From Rhodocollybia butyracea (taxonomy: Eukaryota; Basidiomycota; Agaricomycetes; Agaricales; Omphalotaceae), in contig JADNRY010000005.1 in the NCBI GenBank assembly GCA_015501585.1, forward strand, positions 744,001 through 808,000: a stretch of 64,000 bases of DNA. Direction: 5' to 3'. Both the position numbers and the translations under genes were made by a program. Each line of letters starts with the position of its first letter. Position 1 is the first letter of the stretch. Below, piece by piece: positions 10,866-23,363 of the stretch. The notes beneath the pieces are model-generated. The model did no database searches, was not told the origin of the DNA, and worked only from the letters and a program-made list of their open reading frames with translations.

Positions 10866-11723
10866 TTAACATTGTCCGTTTAACCCCTCTGACCACGCTG
10901 CTGTAGAGCGCACGAACGAATCCGGGTGCCGCATCGAGTTGCCCGAATGGGCGGCATTTCTTCCGGACCAGATCTGCTCCCCAGAAAGGCTTAGCCCCGA
11001 TACCTCGGAAGATAGGCACCCCAGACCCAAGCCCAAGCCCAATGACAATTCAGGCATGCGATGTCCATGGTATTCGTTGTAACCATTGTATTCGTTGTAT
11101 TCGTCGCATGGATTGTATGGACTGTATGGACTGTATGCATCGTATGCATGGTGTGGCGGATCGCAATAATGTGAAGATACTAACGCACATCCAGCCCTCG
11201 AAACCTGGGAGAGTCGCTTCGTACGGTCCGCGATCTCGAGCAAAACCTCTTCTGTAAAGTCGATTGAGGGGGACTTGGCATCTAGGTAAACATCCATGAT
11301 GGATGGGATCCGGGTCAAGGAGACGGCTGTTGGGTTAGCACGTTTAGCAGCATCTGGGGAGGCGTTTGGGCCTGCGGTGGACCCGGACGTCAGCTGGCAG
11401 TGCTCGATGTGGCGAGACAACACGCGTAAATGACGCGCCAGGGGCGCCTTTGGAGATGAGGAGAATACGTTGTGGTATGAGGAGCGCGAGCTGGTTTGGA
11501 TTGGAGATACAGATGAGGATGATTGGCTAGATGTACTTTCCAGTGCGCGCACAGTACGTCCAGTGCTCTGGAAAGATAGGGGCCGGGTTCTCATTCGTGG
11601 GCTAGGACTGCGTTGCTGGGAGATATGTTTTCCTTTGTTCTTTCCCAGAAACGCCGCGTGGTTCTTGGGTGCTGAACGAAGTCGCCGGGGTGATGCGGAG
11701 GGTGATAACGTTCTTGATTTCAT
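10866..11723 (-). CDS. unrecognised low-complexity protein, 285 residues
   Basis: A single open frame from ATG at 11723 to the stop at 10866. I do not recognise a domain. The first 90 residues are basic and Ser/Arg-rich (MKSRTLSPSASPRRL, SPSPRMRTRPLSF), with many SP dipeptides that could be kinase sites. A better ordered stretch follows around residues 85-170 (PLARHLRVLSRHIEHCQL and SIDFTEEVLLEIADRTKRLS), which may form helices. Residues about 185-215 are a Tyr-rich repeat (YDAYSPYSPYNPCDEYNEYN) made by a 9-bp-like DNA repeat. A Gly-Leu alternation (LSLGLGLGLG) follows. No intron needed. Length and composition support a real gene, but function is open. Confidence 0.55.
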   Translation of the reverse strand: MKSRTLSPSASPRRLRSAPKNHAAFLGKNKGKHISQQRSPSPRMRTRPLSFQSTGRTVRALESTSSQSSSSVSPIQTSSRSSYHNVFSSSPKAPLARHLRVLSRHIEHCQLTSGSTAGPNASPDAAKRANPTAVSLTRIPSIMDVYLDAKSPSIDFTEEVLLEIADRTKRLSQVSRAGCALVSSHYCDPPHHAYDAYSPYSPYNPCDEYNEYNGYNEYHGHRMPELSLGLGLGLGCLSSEVSGLSLSGEQIWSGRNAAHSGNSMRHPDSFVRSTAAWSEGLNGQC

Positions 11724-14700
11724 TTCACTGAATAGGCAGCGTCAACGGCATCAATGGTAAAAGTAACTTTGTACGCGTCCCTACCTGCTTATTACATCTC
11801 GTTTGCGCTTCTGGTGTGGGGTGGAAGACGTGGGCGATGCCGAAGAATTGGGGGTGTAGTTGATATTCATTCAATTCGCGATGGGGGTTGGTATGAGGTT
11901 AACGTTCGATTGTTGATTCACGGAAAAAAAGCCCCTTTATGAGCACAGGGTGTCTTAAGTGGCTGTAGGGGCTAGTCGCGAATTAAAGGAACCTTCACAG
12001 GTTCAATCGAAAATCCCGACGGAAGGAATTTACCCCTATGTCACGACGGTGATCACCTTTACAGCGGTTTAGTGGGTCCCACACCGATTTGGCAAACAAA
12101 GTTTGTTTCCCGGCAGGAACAATAGGGGAAGCGGGGACTTGAACGCCCAATGGGAAACTCCGAAAGCTATAAGACATAGAAATGAACTTCGGAGGAAATG
12201 ACTCGTAAAATGTTGAAATAAATCATTCTCATTCAGAATGCCGCGGCGAGCGCTGCGGTAAGTCTCGTTCAGTACAAGTAAACGTGTTACGATGTCAAAG
12301 AATCGAGGACAATAGCACGGCATGCATGGGAATTTCGACGAAGATCGTTCACAACTGAATGCAATGTGACTCACGGCGAGTCCAAAGCCAGAAAGGCAAT
12401 TTGAACCATTGGAGACCAATGGTTTGTTCGAACGCCTCCGCCTAACAGCTGGGCCGCAAGACGCAAGTACGTGAGCACATGAAAGAACGTGTTTCGTCTA
12501 GCAAATATGACGCAGCGAGCACCGGTGCTGGGCCAAAGAAGCTGGACGGAGAAGTCCAAATTAGGAAGCTACGATTCGAACCCAGGTTCAGGAGAGAATC
12601 CTCTAAACCCAGCTATAAAAAAATATAGGCATGGTCACAAGTACCAGCCAAGAGCTTCTGAGCCGATAGGATTCAGTATGGAAGTTTAGTATGGAAGTTG
12701 AGCACCAGCCCATTTCGGAAATCACTCTATGCAGACTACCAACTGCAGAACATTCTTGTGCGAGGATGGAAAAAAAACGGGAGTTTGGGCCCGACAAGGA
12801 GTAGGCGGATAGCCTTGGATTTCACAGAGGAAGCCCCCCTTCCGGTGTGTCGTTCATATCTTGTCTTCATATGACTTGAGCTCCTGCGGACTTAGACAAA
12901 CCAACATGATCGTACTAAACACTCAACGAAAAGCGGCACGGCAAACGAGAGAAATTCTGAACCCATTCCGCGGAGAGGACAACTTTCACCGTGGTCCTTC
13001 AAGAAAAACGGGGCGGCCGAAATAGAAAGGACAGCACAGCATCCTTGGGGGTCAGGTAGCATCAGACGCATTTCCCCGCCGTACGACAGAAATCTTAAGG
13101 GAATGGGCCTGGCTGAGAGGTGCGTCGCGTCGCATAAAGTATATACACATGCCATGTCCGAGCCTGCCACTACTATGTGTTTGTACGTCGAGATAGAACA
13201 CAGATCAATTTCAAGCTAAAAGGGGAATAATAGCGTAGAAAGGACGTAGTAAAGAAAGAACCCTTATTGCAATTCAAAGGAAAATGGATTCAGGCAACCC
13301 CCAGTGTTCGACCACGTATTGGTAGCTATGCTTTGAATCTGTAAAGTAGCTCGGCGATGATCGTATACACCAAACTATGCACTTACACATAAATAAAATT
13401 GAATGATTGACAGGAGCTGCCTAATACGACTCAAAGCAACTCAAAGGCTCTCTTAGTAGAGTCAGCGGGTCTGCACACCATTAACATCCTGACTCGTAAA
13501 ATTAATCGATAACAACGAACTGAATGCAACAGGCATCGATAATATGCGCAGCGCCGTTTGCTCATAGAAAAACGTGTTTCATTGCCCAGTGGATCATTAA
13601 CCAATGTCCGACGAACATCAAGCCTCGGAGGGTTGATATTTGAAGAAAATATGCGGCATTTACTTGACCAGAAATCAATCAGTGACGAGAGGACATAGGG
13701 AAAAAAAACACACTAAATTTAAGCGCATGGGAGAATACTAGATCGAAGCACAGATATAGATGATAGGTATGTACATGTGATATACGTTAACAGAGGCGGC
13801 ATGATCCCTAATTATCGGCAAGAAAAGAGAAAAAACTTTCGTACCATTGTACTTACATAGCGACCTTGTCTCGAGAGGGCAGCACCCCATTACGACGGTA
13901 GGGTAAGATGACCTGCTGGACACAAGACCAGCATGCACAAAATCGAACTTTCTAACTCGGTAACCACCGCGATAGGCGTCCAAGTCCGAGTGTTTTCCGA
14001 GTACGCCTGTCTTTTTCGCTGTGACTTACTACTGTAAGGCAGTTATATCAAGGAATCCTGTCAAGAAATCCCAGACTATTCTAGGATTTTGCACAGGTAA
14101 TAGTGTGGGCAAGTCATAGCGGTCAAAGTAGTCAAAAGTATTCATCCCGATCCATGATGATATCCGTCGAGAACAACAAAGAACAACCTACAATAATATA
14201 ATTGAATTAGAAGTGTATAGGTGAATGAATGAATGAGTCGCTACACACCAAGGAAGGTTCGAGAAAAAAACAGCTTTCAAAGGCCATTCATCTTCTTTCA
14301 TCTTAGGAAAAGATCTTGTTCGAATGAGCACTCGTTCATCAAATTGTTGCTGCACTCTCCCAGAGAAATTCGAGAAAGCAACAGCCCAGAGGCCGTTCAT
14401 CATCTTCTTTCATATGCGTCTTTTTTTAAAACATCTTGTAAGAGATCTACATGACCAGAGGAGTAATAGAACAGTCAACTGTTAATGAAACGAGTAACAG
14501 TAGCTTACGCGGCGGAAAACAAGCGGTTTACGTTGAAGGACCTGTTCTGTAAAAGATCTAGAGGAAAAAAAGAGAACCCAAAGTCGGGGACCATCAGATA
14601 GGATATTCAGAAAAATCATATCCTCAGGTTTAGAAAAGGTAATTCAACTTTAACAGCGAGAGCTACCAACTACATTACCAGGCACCAAGCAGTACTGAGC

Positions 14701-15036
14701 CCAATGAATAGACCTTGCTGCATACTGTTCATTGCCTTTACATCAGATAAATCTGAGCCTGCCAAGTCCTGCCATCGGGAGTACAGCAACAAGAACCGAT
14801 GACCACTACCATTTTAAGACCAAAGAAGATGAAGCATCTTGGAGGTAGGTATTTTGTGCTCGATAAACAGGCTGGGCTTGCATCCAAAGATTGAAATCCT
14901 TGCCTCCACCATCCAAGGGGACAAATAGAGAAATTTGTCTTATTCCGAATAATTCTTACGCCGGTAGGGTAACAGTACATGTACTACTTCAAGCTCCCGT
15001 GCTTGGCTGTGATTACGGTGATAGTTGTAACTACCT
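11724..15036. other. 3.3-kb stretch without a recognised gene
   Basis: I see no frame with family motifs and no convincing exon chain on either strand. Within it, 14240-14450 holds an imperfect local duplication: a GTTCGAGAAA...AGGCCATTCATC segment near 14255 recurs as ATTCGAGAAA...AGGCCGTTCATC near 14370. Short frames at 12069-12419 and 12892-13170 (minus) have no recognisable content. It may be old repeat or pseudogene DNA. Confidence 0.4.
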
Positions 15037-16071
<1,035 letters not shown>

Positions 16072-16161
16072 GATGAGTGTTGAGGAACGAGCGGAGGGGC
16101 ACGGACTCCAGACCCCGTGACTCACAGCCAATCAGCACAATCTTCTTTGTCGACAGCGACC
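16072..16161. promoter_or_regulatory. 90-bp bidirectional promoter
   Basis: The start codons of NDUFS8 (minus) and prefoldin subunit 2 (plus) are 90 bp apart, so both promoters must lie in or overlap this space. No TATA box is visible. It contains an AGCCAATCAG sequence near 16128, which matches the CCAAT motif bound by HAP complexes; in fungi these often control respiratory genes. The regulatory role is inferred. Confidence 0.5.
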
Positions 16162-16686
16162 ATGGCTTCAACTAAAAAGAAGATTGTACCTCTTTCCGAC
16201 CAGGGTAAGTGCTTTAAGAAATGATTTCAACCTTGCAGCTCACTGGAACCAAGCCAGAAATACAAACAAAGTATAGTCAATTCCAGTCAGACTTACAGGC
16301 TGTAGCGACCAAGATCGGTGAGCTCGAAGCAGAAGCTGACGAGCACAGGTGAGTATTGTCTTTTTATCTGTAAAGCTTCCTCATTGTTACGCTAGTCTGG
16401 TTCTCAATACCCTCACTGAGGCACTTCAAGATGATCCAGATCGAAAATGTTTCCGTCTTATCGGTGGAGTTCTAGTTGAGCGTACGGTGAAAGACGTTGT
16501 TCCAGCATTACAGACCAATCGCGATGGAGTACGATTACTGTTTACTGCGTTTCAATGACGATGCTGAACAGACTTATATAGATTCACACCGCGGTAAAAA
16601 CACTAGCGGAACAGTACGAGAACAAGGAAAAAGATTTCGAGACGTTCAAACAAGATTACAAAATTCGTGTTGTGGGTAGAAACTAG
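16162..16686 (+). CDS. prefoldin subunit 2
   Basis: Four exons (16162-16204, 16258-16348, 16396-16528, 16582-16686) give 123 residues, close to the usual length. The first helix reads LSDQEIQTKYSQFQSDLQAV, then KIGELEAEADEHSLVL. The central beta-hairpin carries the family hallmark DPDRKCFRLIGGVLVERTVK followed by VVPALQTNRDG. The C-terminal helix ends EQYENKEKDFETFKQDYKIR. This is the beta-type subunit of the hexameric cytosolic prefoldin chaperone, which hands unfolded actin and tubulin to the CCT chaperonin. The acceptor at 16257 was chosen because it alone gives the conserved DQEIQ segment; the nearer TTGCAG acceptor leaves the frame. Confidence 0.95.
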
Positions 16687-17051
16687 ATTGTACATGAAAA
16701 TGCAGACGCGATGGAAAATCTTGACTTGGTCCTTGGAAGGAAGGAAGCCGGCCGGGTGGTCCATGCTAGGGTACTGGGGCCCACGTTACGTGCAGAGCGC
16801 CTTTACACGTCGTGGATGGTCATGCTACACCTGAAATGTCATTTTGAACAGGCGTCTCGCTGTGCTGTCTCGCGATACGCATATGTAGCATGAAGCTCTC
16901 AGGAACTTGGCGTCCAAGCTCAAACCACCAGTCCTTTCTGTACCGGTACAATCTCCTAATATGATTTCAAAGTAGTTATGAGGTTACTACTATCATGAAG
17001 CTCATAACCACGGTGTTAACTAAAATGGCGTCTGGACGACATACTATTATC

Positions 17052-17136
17052 GGGCGTATGGTCTAGAGGTATGATACCTGCTTTGGGTGTAACATATCCT
17101 TTGCAGGGGTCTTCGGTTCGAATCCGGATTCGCCCC
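17052..17136 (+). tRNA. tRNA-Pro(TGG) with a 14-nt intron
   Basis: An 85-bp cloverleaf fits: acceptor GGGCGTA against TTCGCCC (one T-T mismatch), an intact A box (TGGTCTAGAGG), anticodon stem CCTGC/GCAGG and a T arm with a perfect B box (GGTTCGAATCC). The anticodon loop reads TTTGGG followed by a 14-nt intron at the canonical 37/38 position. The acceptor mismatch leaves some doubt that it is functional. It is the best preserved of many similar sequences downstream. Confidence 0.7.
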
Positions 17137-17480
17137 GTTCTACTGGAAATATACACATTTTATTAATGATTTTTTGAGACCGTATCCTCGTTTCGCCTCG
17201 GTAGCTAACATAACCTACTGAACTGAATTCTAGTATAGTAAAATCACGCCCAATCTTTTATTTTACTATCATTTAAACTATTAGCAGACAGAACCTCTCA
17301 ACACAAGTTGAGAGTGATTTGAGGAAGAGTCTTCGGACCTGACGGTCCTATACGGCTACACACACGGTTCACAACGCGGCCGCTATACTACCTATTATCG
17401 GGTGGCCAATAACTCTCAAGGTCTGTCCATTCACTGATTCAGCCTCAGGCCTAAACTCAGGGTTCAAAATTTAAGTTGAT

Positions 17481-17581
17481 GGGCGCATGGTCCAGAGGAT
17501 ACGATGCATTTGGTATTGCTATATTTCTCTATAAATCTTTGCAGTTGCAGTGAGTTTTCGGTTCGAATCCGGGTGAGCCCA
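17481..17581 (+). pseudogene. tRNA-Pro-like unit
   Basis: Starts GGGCGCATGGTCCAGAGGAT and ends in GGTTCGAATCC plus GGGTGAGCCC. A and B boxes are kept, but the anticodon arm is replaced by about 45 nt of unrelated sequence. Probably a tRNA-derived repeat. Confidence 0.6.
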
Positions 17582-18445
17582 TAAATTGTCTACATTCAAT
17601 AGGCAAGATTCGTTGTTTTTTTCTACTAACAATTGCAATATGATTCGCTTTGGGTAGATAACCTACATATTTTTCGTCTTCGGCTCATCGTGTGAGCGTG
17701 TGAGTTGTTGGGGGCTTTCAACTTTGTGAAAAGAAAAGGATAAATTTTCTATTGAATGCCAATTCAGACCTACCTCAATTAGCTTCGATGCAACTGAATT
17801 ATAACTCCTCATAAAACGCCCGAGCAAGGCTGGAGCCTAACCGCTTACGAGCATGAAAGTCGAATGAACTCAGGCTATGAATAATATATCAACTTGATAA
17901 ATTTTCTAGTACATATACACAGCTAGTTACGAATGACCATTCCACTCTTAAGTAGAGCTACTCTATGCATAGCTCTTGTGACATTCCTACAGCTCACTAA
18001 CCGGTAATGTAAATTCCCAAATTAGGTCGCGATGTACTGCTTTGACCGAGATTGCAAATAGTGACGAAATGCACAACTCAGTGGGAATTCGAAAAACCGA
18101 AAATATAGGAATAGAATACTGCACATTTAGAGCCCTGCAGTGACAAGAAGTCAGCAATGCCGAACATTCATCATTCACAACAAGAAGATGGCTGGCAAGG
18201 CACACCTACATGCGCATGCCTAATACCCTGTGTCTCAAACTCTCCTTTATCGATTCATTTACATACAGTGGCATGTGATGATATCTTGCTTCTTCATTCC
18301 GACTCTTCCCCTTGTAAAAGAAGCACAAATTGAATTCGAAAGCAAGCGGGTTGTGCGAGGCAAAGCATATGCAAGTACTTGCTCATTCTGAATGAATTTA
18401 CTCAACTTGGATTAACTTTGTCCTGATGCTGTTACATAAGTCAGC

Positions 18446-18535
18446 GGGCGTATGGTCGAGAGGATATGATACCTTTGGTAATGGTATACTCCTTCCTCAA
18501 CTGCAGGAGTTTTCGGCTCGAATCCCGGTGGCCCC
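18446..18535 (+). pseudogene. tRNA-Pro-like unit
   Basis: Same layout as the unit at 17481: GGGCGTATGGTCGAGAGGAT at the front and a B-box-like GGCTCGAATCC near the end, with a degenerate anticodon arm. About 450 bp downstream, near 18900, is a copy of the block GCGATGTACCGCTTTGACC seen behind other units. Confidence 0.55.
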
Positions 18536-19598
18536 ATCAAGGACTACAAGATTGATTGTTGTTTCTTTTCCTCCAACTAACAATATGGTTCCTGCTTCGG
18601 GTGGATAAACTATCATTGAGGTGCTAGTCATCGGCTTGAACCCAGATTCGTCTAATACTTACCGTGTAGGTCGTTGATGGCTCTTGTGAAAGAAAGAGAA
18701 AGAATAGGCTATATACCATTCTGACGGCGATTTTCCCAATTACATAGCTTGAATAAGTATGTCTGAATTTGATATAGCGCGCACAAGCAAAGGCTGGAGT
18801 CTATCAAACAGACTGCTATATTATGTATAGCAGATAAATCTTCTAAAACAAATGACCATCCTTGCTCTTAGACTCACACTAACCCAAATGCAACTTTTCC
18901 AAATTAGGCCGCGATGTACCGCTTTGACCAAGATTGCAAATAGTGACGAAATGCGCTCACTGAAGAATTGAAATATCGTACCCTGCACTCATCGACATCA
19001 TTCACAATGAGAGATGGCAAGGCACATGCACCTACACGTGCATGCCCAATACCTCTTCATCCCCTCTTGTAAAAAAAAGCACAGATCAGACTAAGTTGAA
19101 TTCGAATTGAAGTGGAGTTGTGCAAAACAAAATATATGCGAGTACTCGGGTCGGAATACAATGATAGACTAACGTCACCGAGACCAAAGATGTTACTAAC
19201 TGTTACTAAGTGTGAAAGGTAATAAGAAACGCGTAGATGATAGTATCGATGGCAGGGACAGGATGAACACGCGGTTACACCAGGTGATGATGAAATTACA
19301 ACCAGGTCAAAAGACGACAAGGACACGATGCCACTGTATATGTGGCATGGACCACTGGGATGGATAGGATGGATAGACAGGTTGTGGGTAAGTATTAGAA
19401 GCACTAGTACTGGCAGATTGTAGAAACCAACAGCCTGAGTCTATTCTGTACCAGAAGCAATCCCTTTTGAATATGATTCAAGTTAGTTATGACTCGGTCT
19501 CTGACTCTCCAGTACACCATCCTCCCGCTATGCAGAATCATAGTTGTATCTGAGGTTGCAGCCAAAGACATCCATCAGAAAGATGCTAATATAACATC

Positions 19599-20005
19599 GG
19601 GCGTATGGTCTAGAGGTATGATAAATCTCGCAAGAGCCACTAAGGCCACAGTGCGGTTACGCCTGCATGGGGATCTGGTTTTACCCTAGCACTCTCCCTC
19701 TTTTTGGTTATGGGGAAAATGTGCTCCATTAAGCTGTAGATAAGTAATCGTAACAGCTAGCCTTGTACGTATGTACCTGGCCTTGCTAACATCCGTGCGT
19801 TGGCCTTGCAGTCTACCTTCTCCACGAGAGTCGAGCTCGCTGCCCGCGCTGGCGTAGGGACCGGCTAGCTCCCTTCGGGGGACCGCTTTCAGCTGAGGCT
19901 GAATGGGCCGTGTAATCAATTCCAATTCCAATTCCTGCTTTGGGTAGGCACTCATGCATCCCATCCCCTTGCAGGGGGTCTTCGGTTCGAATCCGGATTC
20001 GCCCC
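19599..20005 (+). pseudogene. tRNA-Pro copy split by a 310-bp insertion
   Basis: The 5' part (GGGCGTATGGTCTAGAGGTA) and the 3' part (CCTGCTTTGGG, intron, TTGCAGG, GGTTCGAATCC, GATTCGCCCC) both match the tRNA-Pro at 17052. About 310 bp of unrelated DNA (19626-19935) separates them just before the anticodon stem. I see no clear target-site duplication. The gene cannot fold as a normal tRNA. Confidence 0.6.
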
Positions 20006-20233
20006 ATTTGCAATCACTGTATGGTTTAACTGTATGGTTCAACTGCGTAATGTTTTTGGATGGTTGAAATTTTTTGAGAGGACAGCTCATCCTTGCTTGG
20101 TCCATTGCGGGATCCGACGGTTTTACTGTGCATATTGTACAGCTGCATAAATAATCCATACCGCGGCCGCTGTACCCATTATCGAGTGGCCAATAACTCT
20201 TAAGTGTGCGATAACTTAACTCCTGTAGTCAGT

Positions 20234-20326
20234 GGGCACATGGTCTAGAGTGTCTAATAGTACATTTGGTATACTCAGCTTGTCGAAATTGTGAAAGGAG
20301 ATTTCAGTTCGAATCCGGGTGGGCCC
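20234..20326 (+). pseudogene. tRNA-Pro-like unit
   Basis: GGGCACATGGTCTAGAGTGT at the front, AGTTCGAATCC near the end and GGGTGGGCCC at the acceptor side. The anticodon arm is degenerate. Its downstream sequence carries the GCGATGTACCGCTTTGACC block at about 20941. Confidence 0.55.
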
Positions 20327-20933
20327 ATACTTTAGTTTCTAGAAGCAAGTTTCTTTTTTTCCCAACTTCTTTCCGCCTTGGGTCTGGAATAACCCATCGT
20401 TGAGTTGTGTCTTCTCTGCTTGTCCGAGTCTTCAGCTTGAACCCGAATTTGTCACCGTCCTGGAGGCTGGCATACCGTGACTCAGTTGTTGGTGACTTTT
20501 AAGCAGGAAAGAAAAGGATAAATTAGATCTGCACGACTACACATGCGATTCATACAGCGGCTGCTACATATTATTGAGGGGCCAATAGCCTACTCTCAAA
20601 GGCAAAACTGTCCCTCCGGCTTCAGCACTTCAGCGCATAAACCCAAGGTTTTTGTTCATTCCAAATCGGTCTATACAAAGCTTGGGTATGTATGAAACTT
20701 CTCCAAGAATGTTAAAGCGCCTGAGCTTGAAAGTTGAGGGACTAGAGCCTAAAAGCCTAACTGGAACCGCTTGTGAGCATGAAAGTCAAACAAATTGCTA
20801 TTGGTGCTATGTAAGAGTACAAGTACTACGATACGAGTTTGATACACCTTCTAATAGTCACCTCGTCAAGTTTATCTTCACTCTTAGAGCTATAGCTACT
20901 CACGATCAGAACAACAGATTACCCGGATTACCC

Positions 20934-21600
20934 AAATTCGGTCGCGATGTACCGCTTTGACCGACGCTTTAAGGAGCAAAGAGTGACGGGCCGGGAATGC
21001 TGCTACTGGTTCTTTCAAGAACCAATAAGCAGCTCAGTGGGAGTTCGAACTTGAACCGAATACGCAAGTATCTATAAGTATCTATAAGTATGCCAGATAA
21101 GTATGCCAAAATAGACTAGAACAGACTAGTAATTTACCGCACATCCAAGAAAATCAGAACCCTCCGAACCCTCCAAGTGGATCATGACAAAAAACTCAGC
21201 GAATTGCGATGCCGAGCATTCATCGCGCGCATCACCCACAATCATATCATTCACAGCAACAATGTCAAGAAGATGCAAAGAAGATGCAAAAAGAAGATGG
21301 CAATTGCAAGGCACATGCACCTACATGCGCATGCCTAATACCTTCAAACCTTGTGTCACAAACTCTCTTTCATCGATTATCATTTATCATTTAAACTGGC
21401 ATCGACTAGCATGTGGCCCATGATGGGCCGCCATGATACCCGATTTCTTGCTGTAAAATAAGTACAAGATCAAGGATCAGAGCAAGGTTGAATTCGAATC
21501 GAAGCGGGTTAGTGTTGTGCAGAACCAAAACGGGATACATTATATACAAGCTTACATGGTACTCAAGGAAAAGCAGAATGCGAATAGAATGATCACCGAA
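20934..21600. repeat. downstream part of the tRNA-Pro-linked repeat block
   Basis: The order of sequence blocks here (GCGATGTACCGCTTTGACC, then GTGACGGGCCGGGAATGC, then GGCAAGGCACATGCACCTAC-like, then a GCTTCTTCTTGTAAAA-type region) recurs at 18020-18380, 18895-19140 and 24900-25880. The copies define a repeat of about 1-2 kb whose head is one or more tRNA-like units. Copies diverge by many substitutions, so amplification is not recent. Confidence 0.55.
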
Positions 21601-21612
21601 AATCTGATATCA

Positions 21613-21764
21613 TGTAACGCCTATGGCACGTTCATTGCCGTTAGCGCCGATATTACATAATTAGTCTACTCTTATCCTCGTACCACATACTCGTTTCGGT
21701 CTATTTCTCTAATAGAACGAGATCTTGCTCATGGTCTGAGGCATTAAGAGTCAGGGCTCTTACA
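21613..21764 (+). repeat. 5' LTR
   Basis: 152 bp, TG...CA ends, same as 22918-23069 by eye. Contains CTAATAGAACGAGATCTTGC, shared with the 3' copy. Confidence 0.9.
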
Positions 21765-21807
21765 CTTTTTTGAGCAACCTTGTCCTGAATAGGACTATTA
21801 CAGCAAT

Positions 21808-22821
21808 ATGACCACACAACAGCACAACTCAAGCCATGACTCTGTCATGGCTCTGGCTTACTCTTTTCTTTCTCAAATCCTTTCTATGTTCCCTCATGAT
21901 CCTCTCTCACACATCTCTGGGATCCTGGACTTCTCCTCCCAGGGAATTCAACAGCTGCTAGTCAACTTTAAGCAGCTCTGGGAACAACATGGTCTTTCAG
22001 TGGCTGGTAGGGATTTGGCAGAGGCAGTGGTGCAGGATTCAACATTAAGATGTTGCTGGGCAGTGAAGGAGGAAGGTTTTCAGGTAGAGGTCTGTTTTCA
22101 GATGATAGAGTCTATTAAGAGACTGGGAGAAGAGTTTGGGATGGAACTGTCCAAATCTCAAACACCACCTCCTGCTCCGAGTTCTCCATCACCTTTGACT
22201 GCTCCTACTGCCTCATCACCGACTCCCACGCTCGCTTTGAATGCGTCGAACACATCGAAATCATCTCCACACGCTCTGACATTGGTTTCACCCTCCAAAC
22301 CCACTTCCCCTTCACTTCAACTCCAACCAACCTCAGAGTTTGCACGGGAGGTGGCTGAACTGCGGAAAGCAGGCCGGAAACTTGAAGTATTCATGGATGA
22401 ACATGTCATGGGGCTCGAACACACAGCTGAAGCACTGCCAGATCGTGTTCATCTCTCAAACACTCCAACCGAGTGTACACCTGTGCCTTATGTTGCCCCT
22501 GTGACTGCCGTTCCACCAACAGGCCTTCGTAAACGTGTCAAACACAATGTGTCTGGTGCGTTTGGTTCGCTCTTGCTTCGTTCAAGTCGTTGCCCATCCC
22601 AATCTGGTACACTCATGCCATCACCTTCACCCACTGAAACTCCCAATCAATGCTCCCATTCATGGCGCTGGAGATCTACTGTCTCCACTGTGCCACCACC
22701 ATCTCAATCCGGACTTAGTGTCAGCATCCAGAGAATCCGGCGATTTTCACAGGACACTTTCTCTTCTTCTTCGCTTATGGAAATTGCCAGCATACTACAT
22801 CGTACGTTACCTATTAGATGA
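21808..22821 (+). CDS. single protein of the short LTR retrotransposon, possibly gag-like
   Basis: A 337-residue frame from ATG at 21808 to the stop just before the 3' non-coding tail. Residues 1-110 look folded and helical (MALAYSFLSQILSMFPHDPL, GIQQLLVNFKQLWEQHGLSV). Residues 115-175 are Pro/Ser/Thr-rich, then a short helical piece (SEFAREVAELRKAGRKLEVF), then a basic, Ser-rich tail. I see no CCHC zinc knuckle, protease or reverse transcriptase motif. The position between LTRs suggests a capsid-like role; this is inference only. Confidence 0.6.
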   Translation: MTTQQHNSSHDSVMALAYSFLSQILSMFPHDPLSHISGILDFSSQGIQQLLVNFKQLWEQHGLSVAGRDLAEAVVQDSTLRCCWAVKEEGFQVEVCFQMIESIKRLGEEFGMELSKSQTPPPAPSSPSPLTAPTASSPTPTLALNASNTSKSSPHALTLVSPSKPTSPSLQLQPTSEFAREVAELRKAGRKLEVFMDEHVMGLEHTAEALPDRVHLSNTPTECTPVPYVAPVTAVPPTGLRKRVKHNVSGAFGSLLLRSSRCPSQSGTLMPSPSPTETPNQCSHSWRWRSTVSTVPPPSQSGLSVSIQRIRRFSQDTFSSSSLMEIASILHRTLPIR

Positions 22822-22917
22822 CTGTATGTTTCTCTTTGTTATGTTTTCCCTTTTCCATCTTTCTCTTTTGTTTTTTTTTGGGTAAGATGGACCTGTGGGG
22901 TCAATCTAGGGGGCATG

Positions 22918-23069
22918 TGTAACGCCTATGGCACGTTCATTGCCGTTAGCGCCGATATTACATAATTAGTCTACTCTTATCCTCGTACCACATACTCGTT
23001 TCGGTCTATTTCTCTAATAGAACGAGATCTTGCTCATGGTCTGAGGCATTAAGAGTCAGGGCTCTTACA
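22918..23069 (+). repeat. 3' LTR
   Basis: 152 bp, appears identical to 21613-21764, followed by the target duplication tatca. Confidence 0.9.
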
Positions 23070-23363
23070 TATCACCAAGTCTCGAGACTGGAGATAAGTA
23101 GAACTGGGTGTGAATAACTAGTGGGCGTTTGAAAGGTAAGTAATGGGAGGAATGGGAGGACGTGTGAGATCTGGATGATATTGATGGATAAATATGTCAG
23201 GGATATTTAGCAGAGCCGAGACGAGATGAAGACGCGGTTACCCCGGGTAGATGAATTGAGGACAAAGTCGAGGAGAGTCGAGGACACGATACTACCGCAT
23301 ATACGGATATATGCGCCGACAGATGGGCTTCACTAGATTATACCCTGACACTGCTAAGTCAAT

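Larger units (their letters stand above)
21613..23069 (+). mobile_element. short LTR retrotransposon, 1,457 bp, intact ends
   Basis: Two direct repeats of 152 bp (21613-21764 and 22918-23069) look identical by eye, start TGTAACGCC and end GCTCTTACA. The element is flanked by the 5-bp duplication tatca (21608-21612 and 23070-23074). A purine-rich tract (AGGGGGCATG) precedes the 3' LTR. One long frame lies between the LTRs; there is no room for reverse transcriptase, so it must depend on another element for movement. I find no clear TGG-type primer site after the 5' LTR. The flanks rejoin to match the unoccupied repeat copy near 25580 (AATCTGATACCACCGAGTC), confirming the insertion. Confidence 0.88.

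Noticed and set aside
11990..12180. Possible mitochondrial DNA insertion
   Set aside because: The sequence has a vaguely tRNA- or rRNA-like look but no gene could be named, so the idea is unsupported.
12560..12625. tRNA-like segment with GATTCGAACCCAGG
   Set aside because: The T-arm-like piece has no matching acceptor or D arm on either strand.
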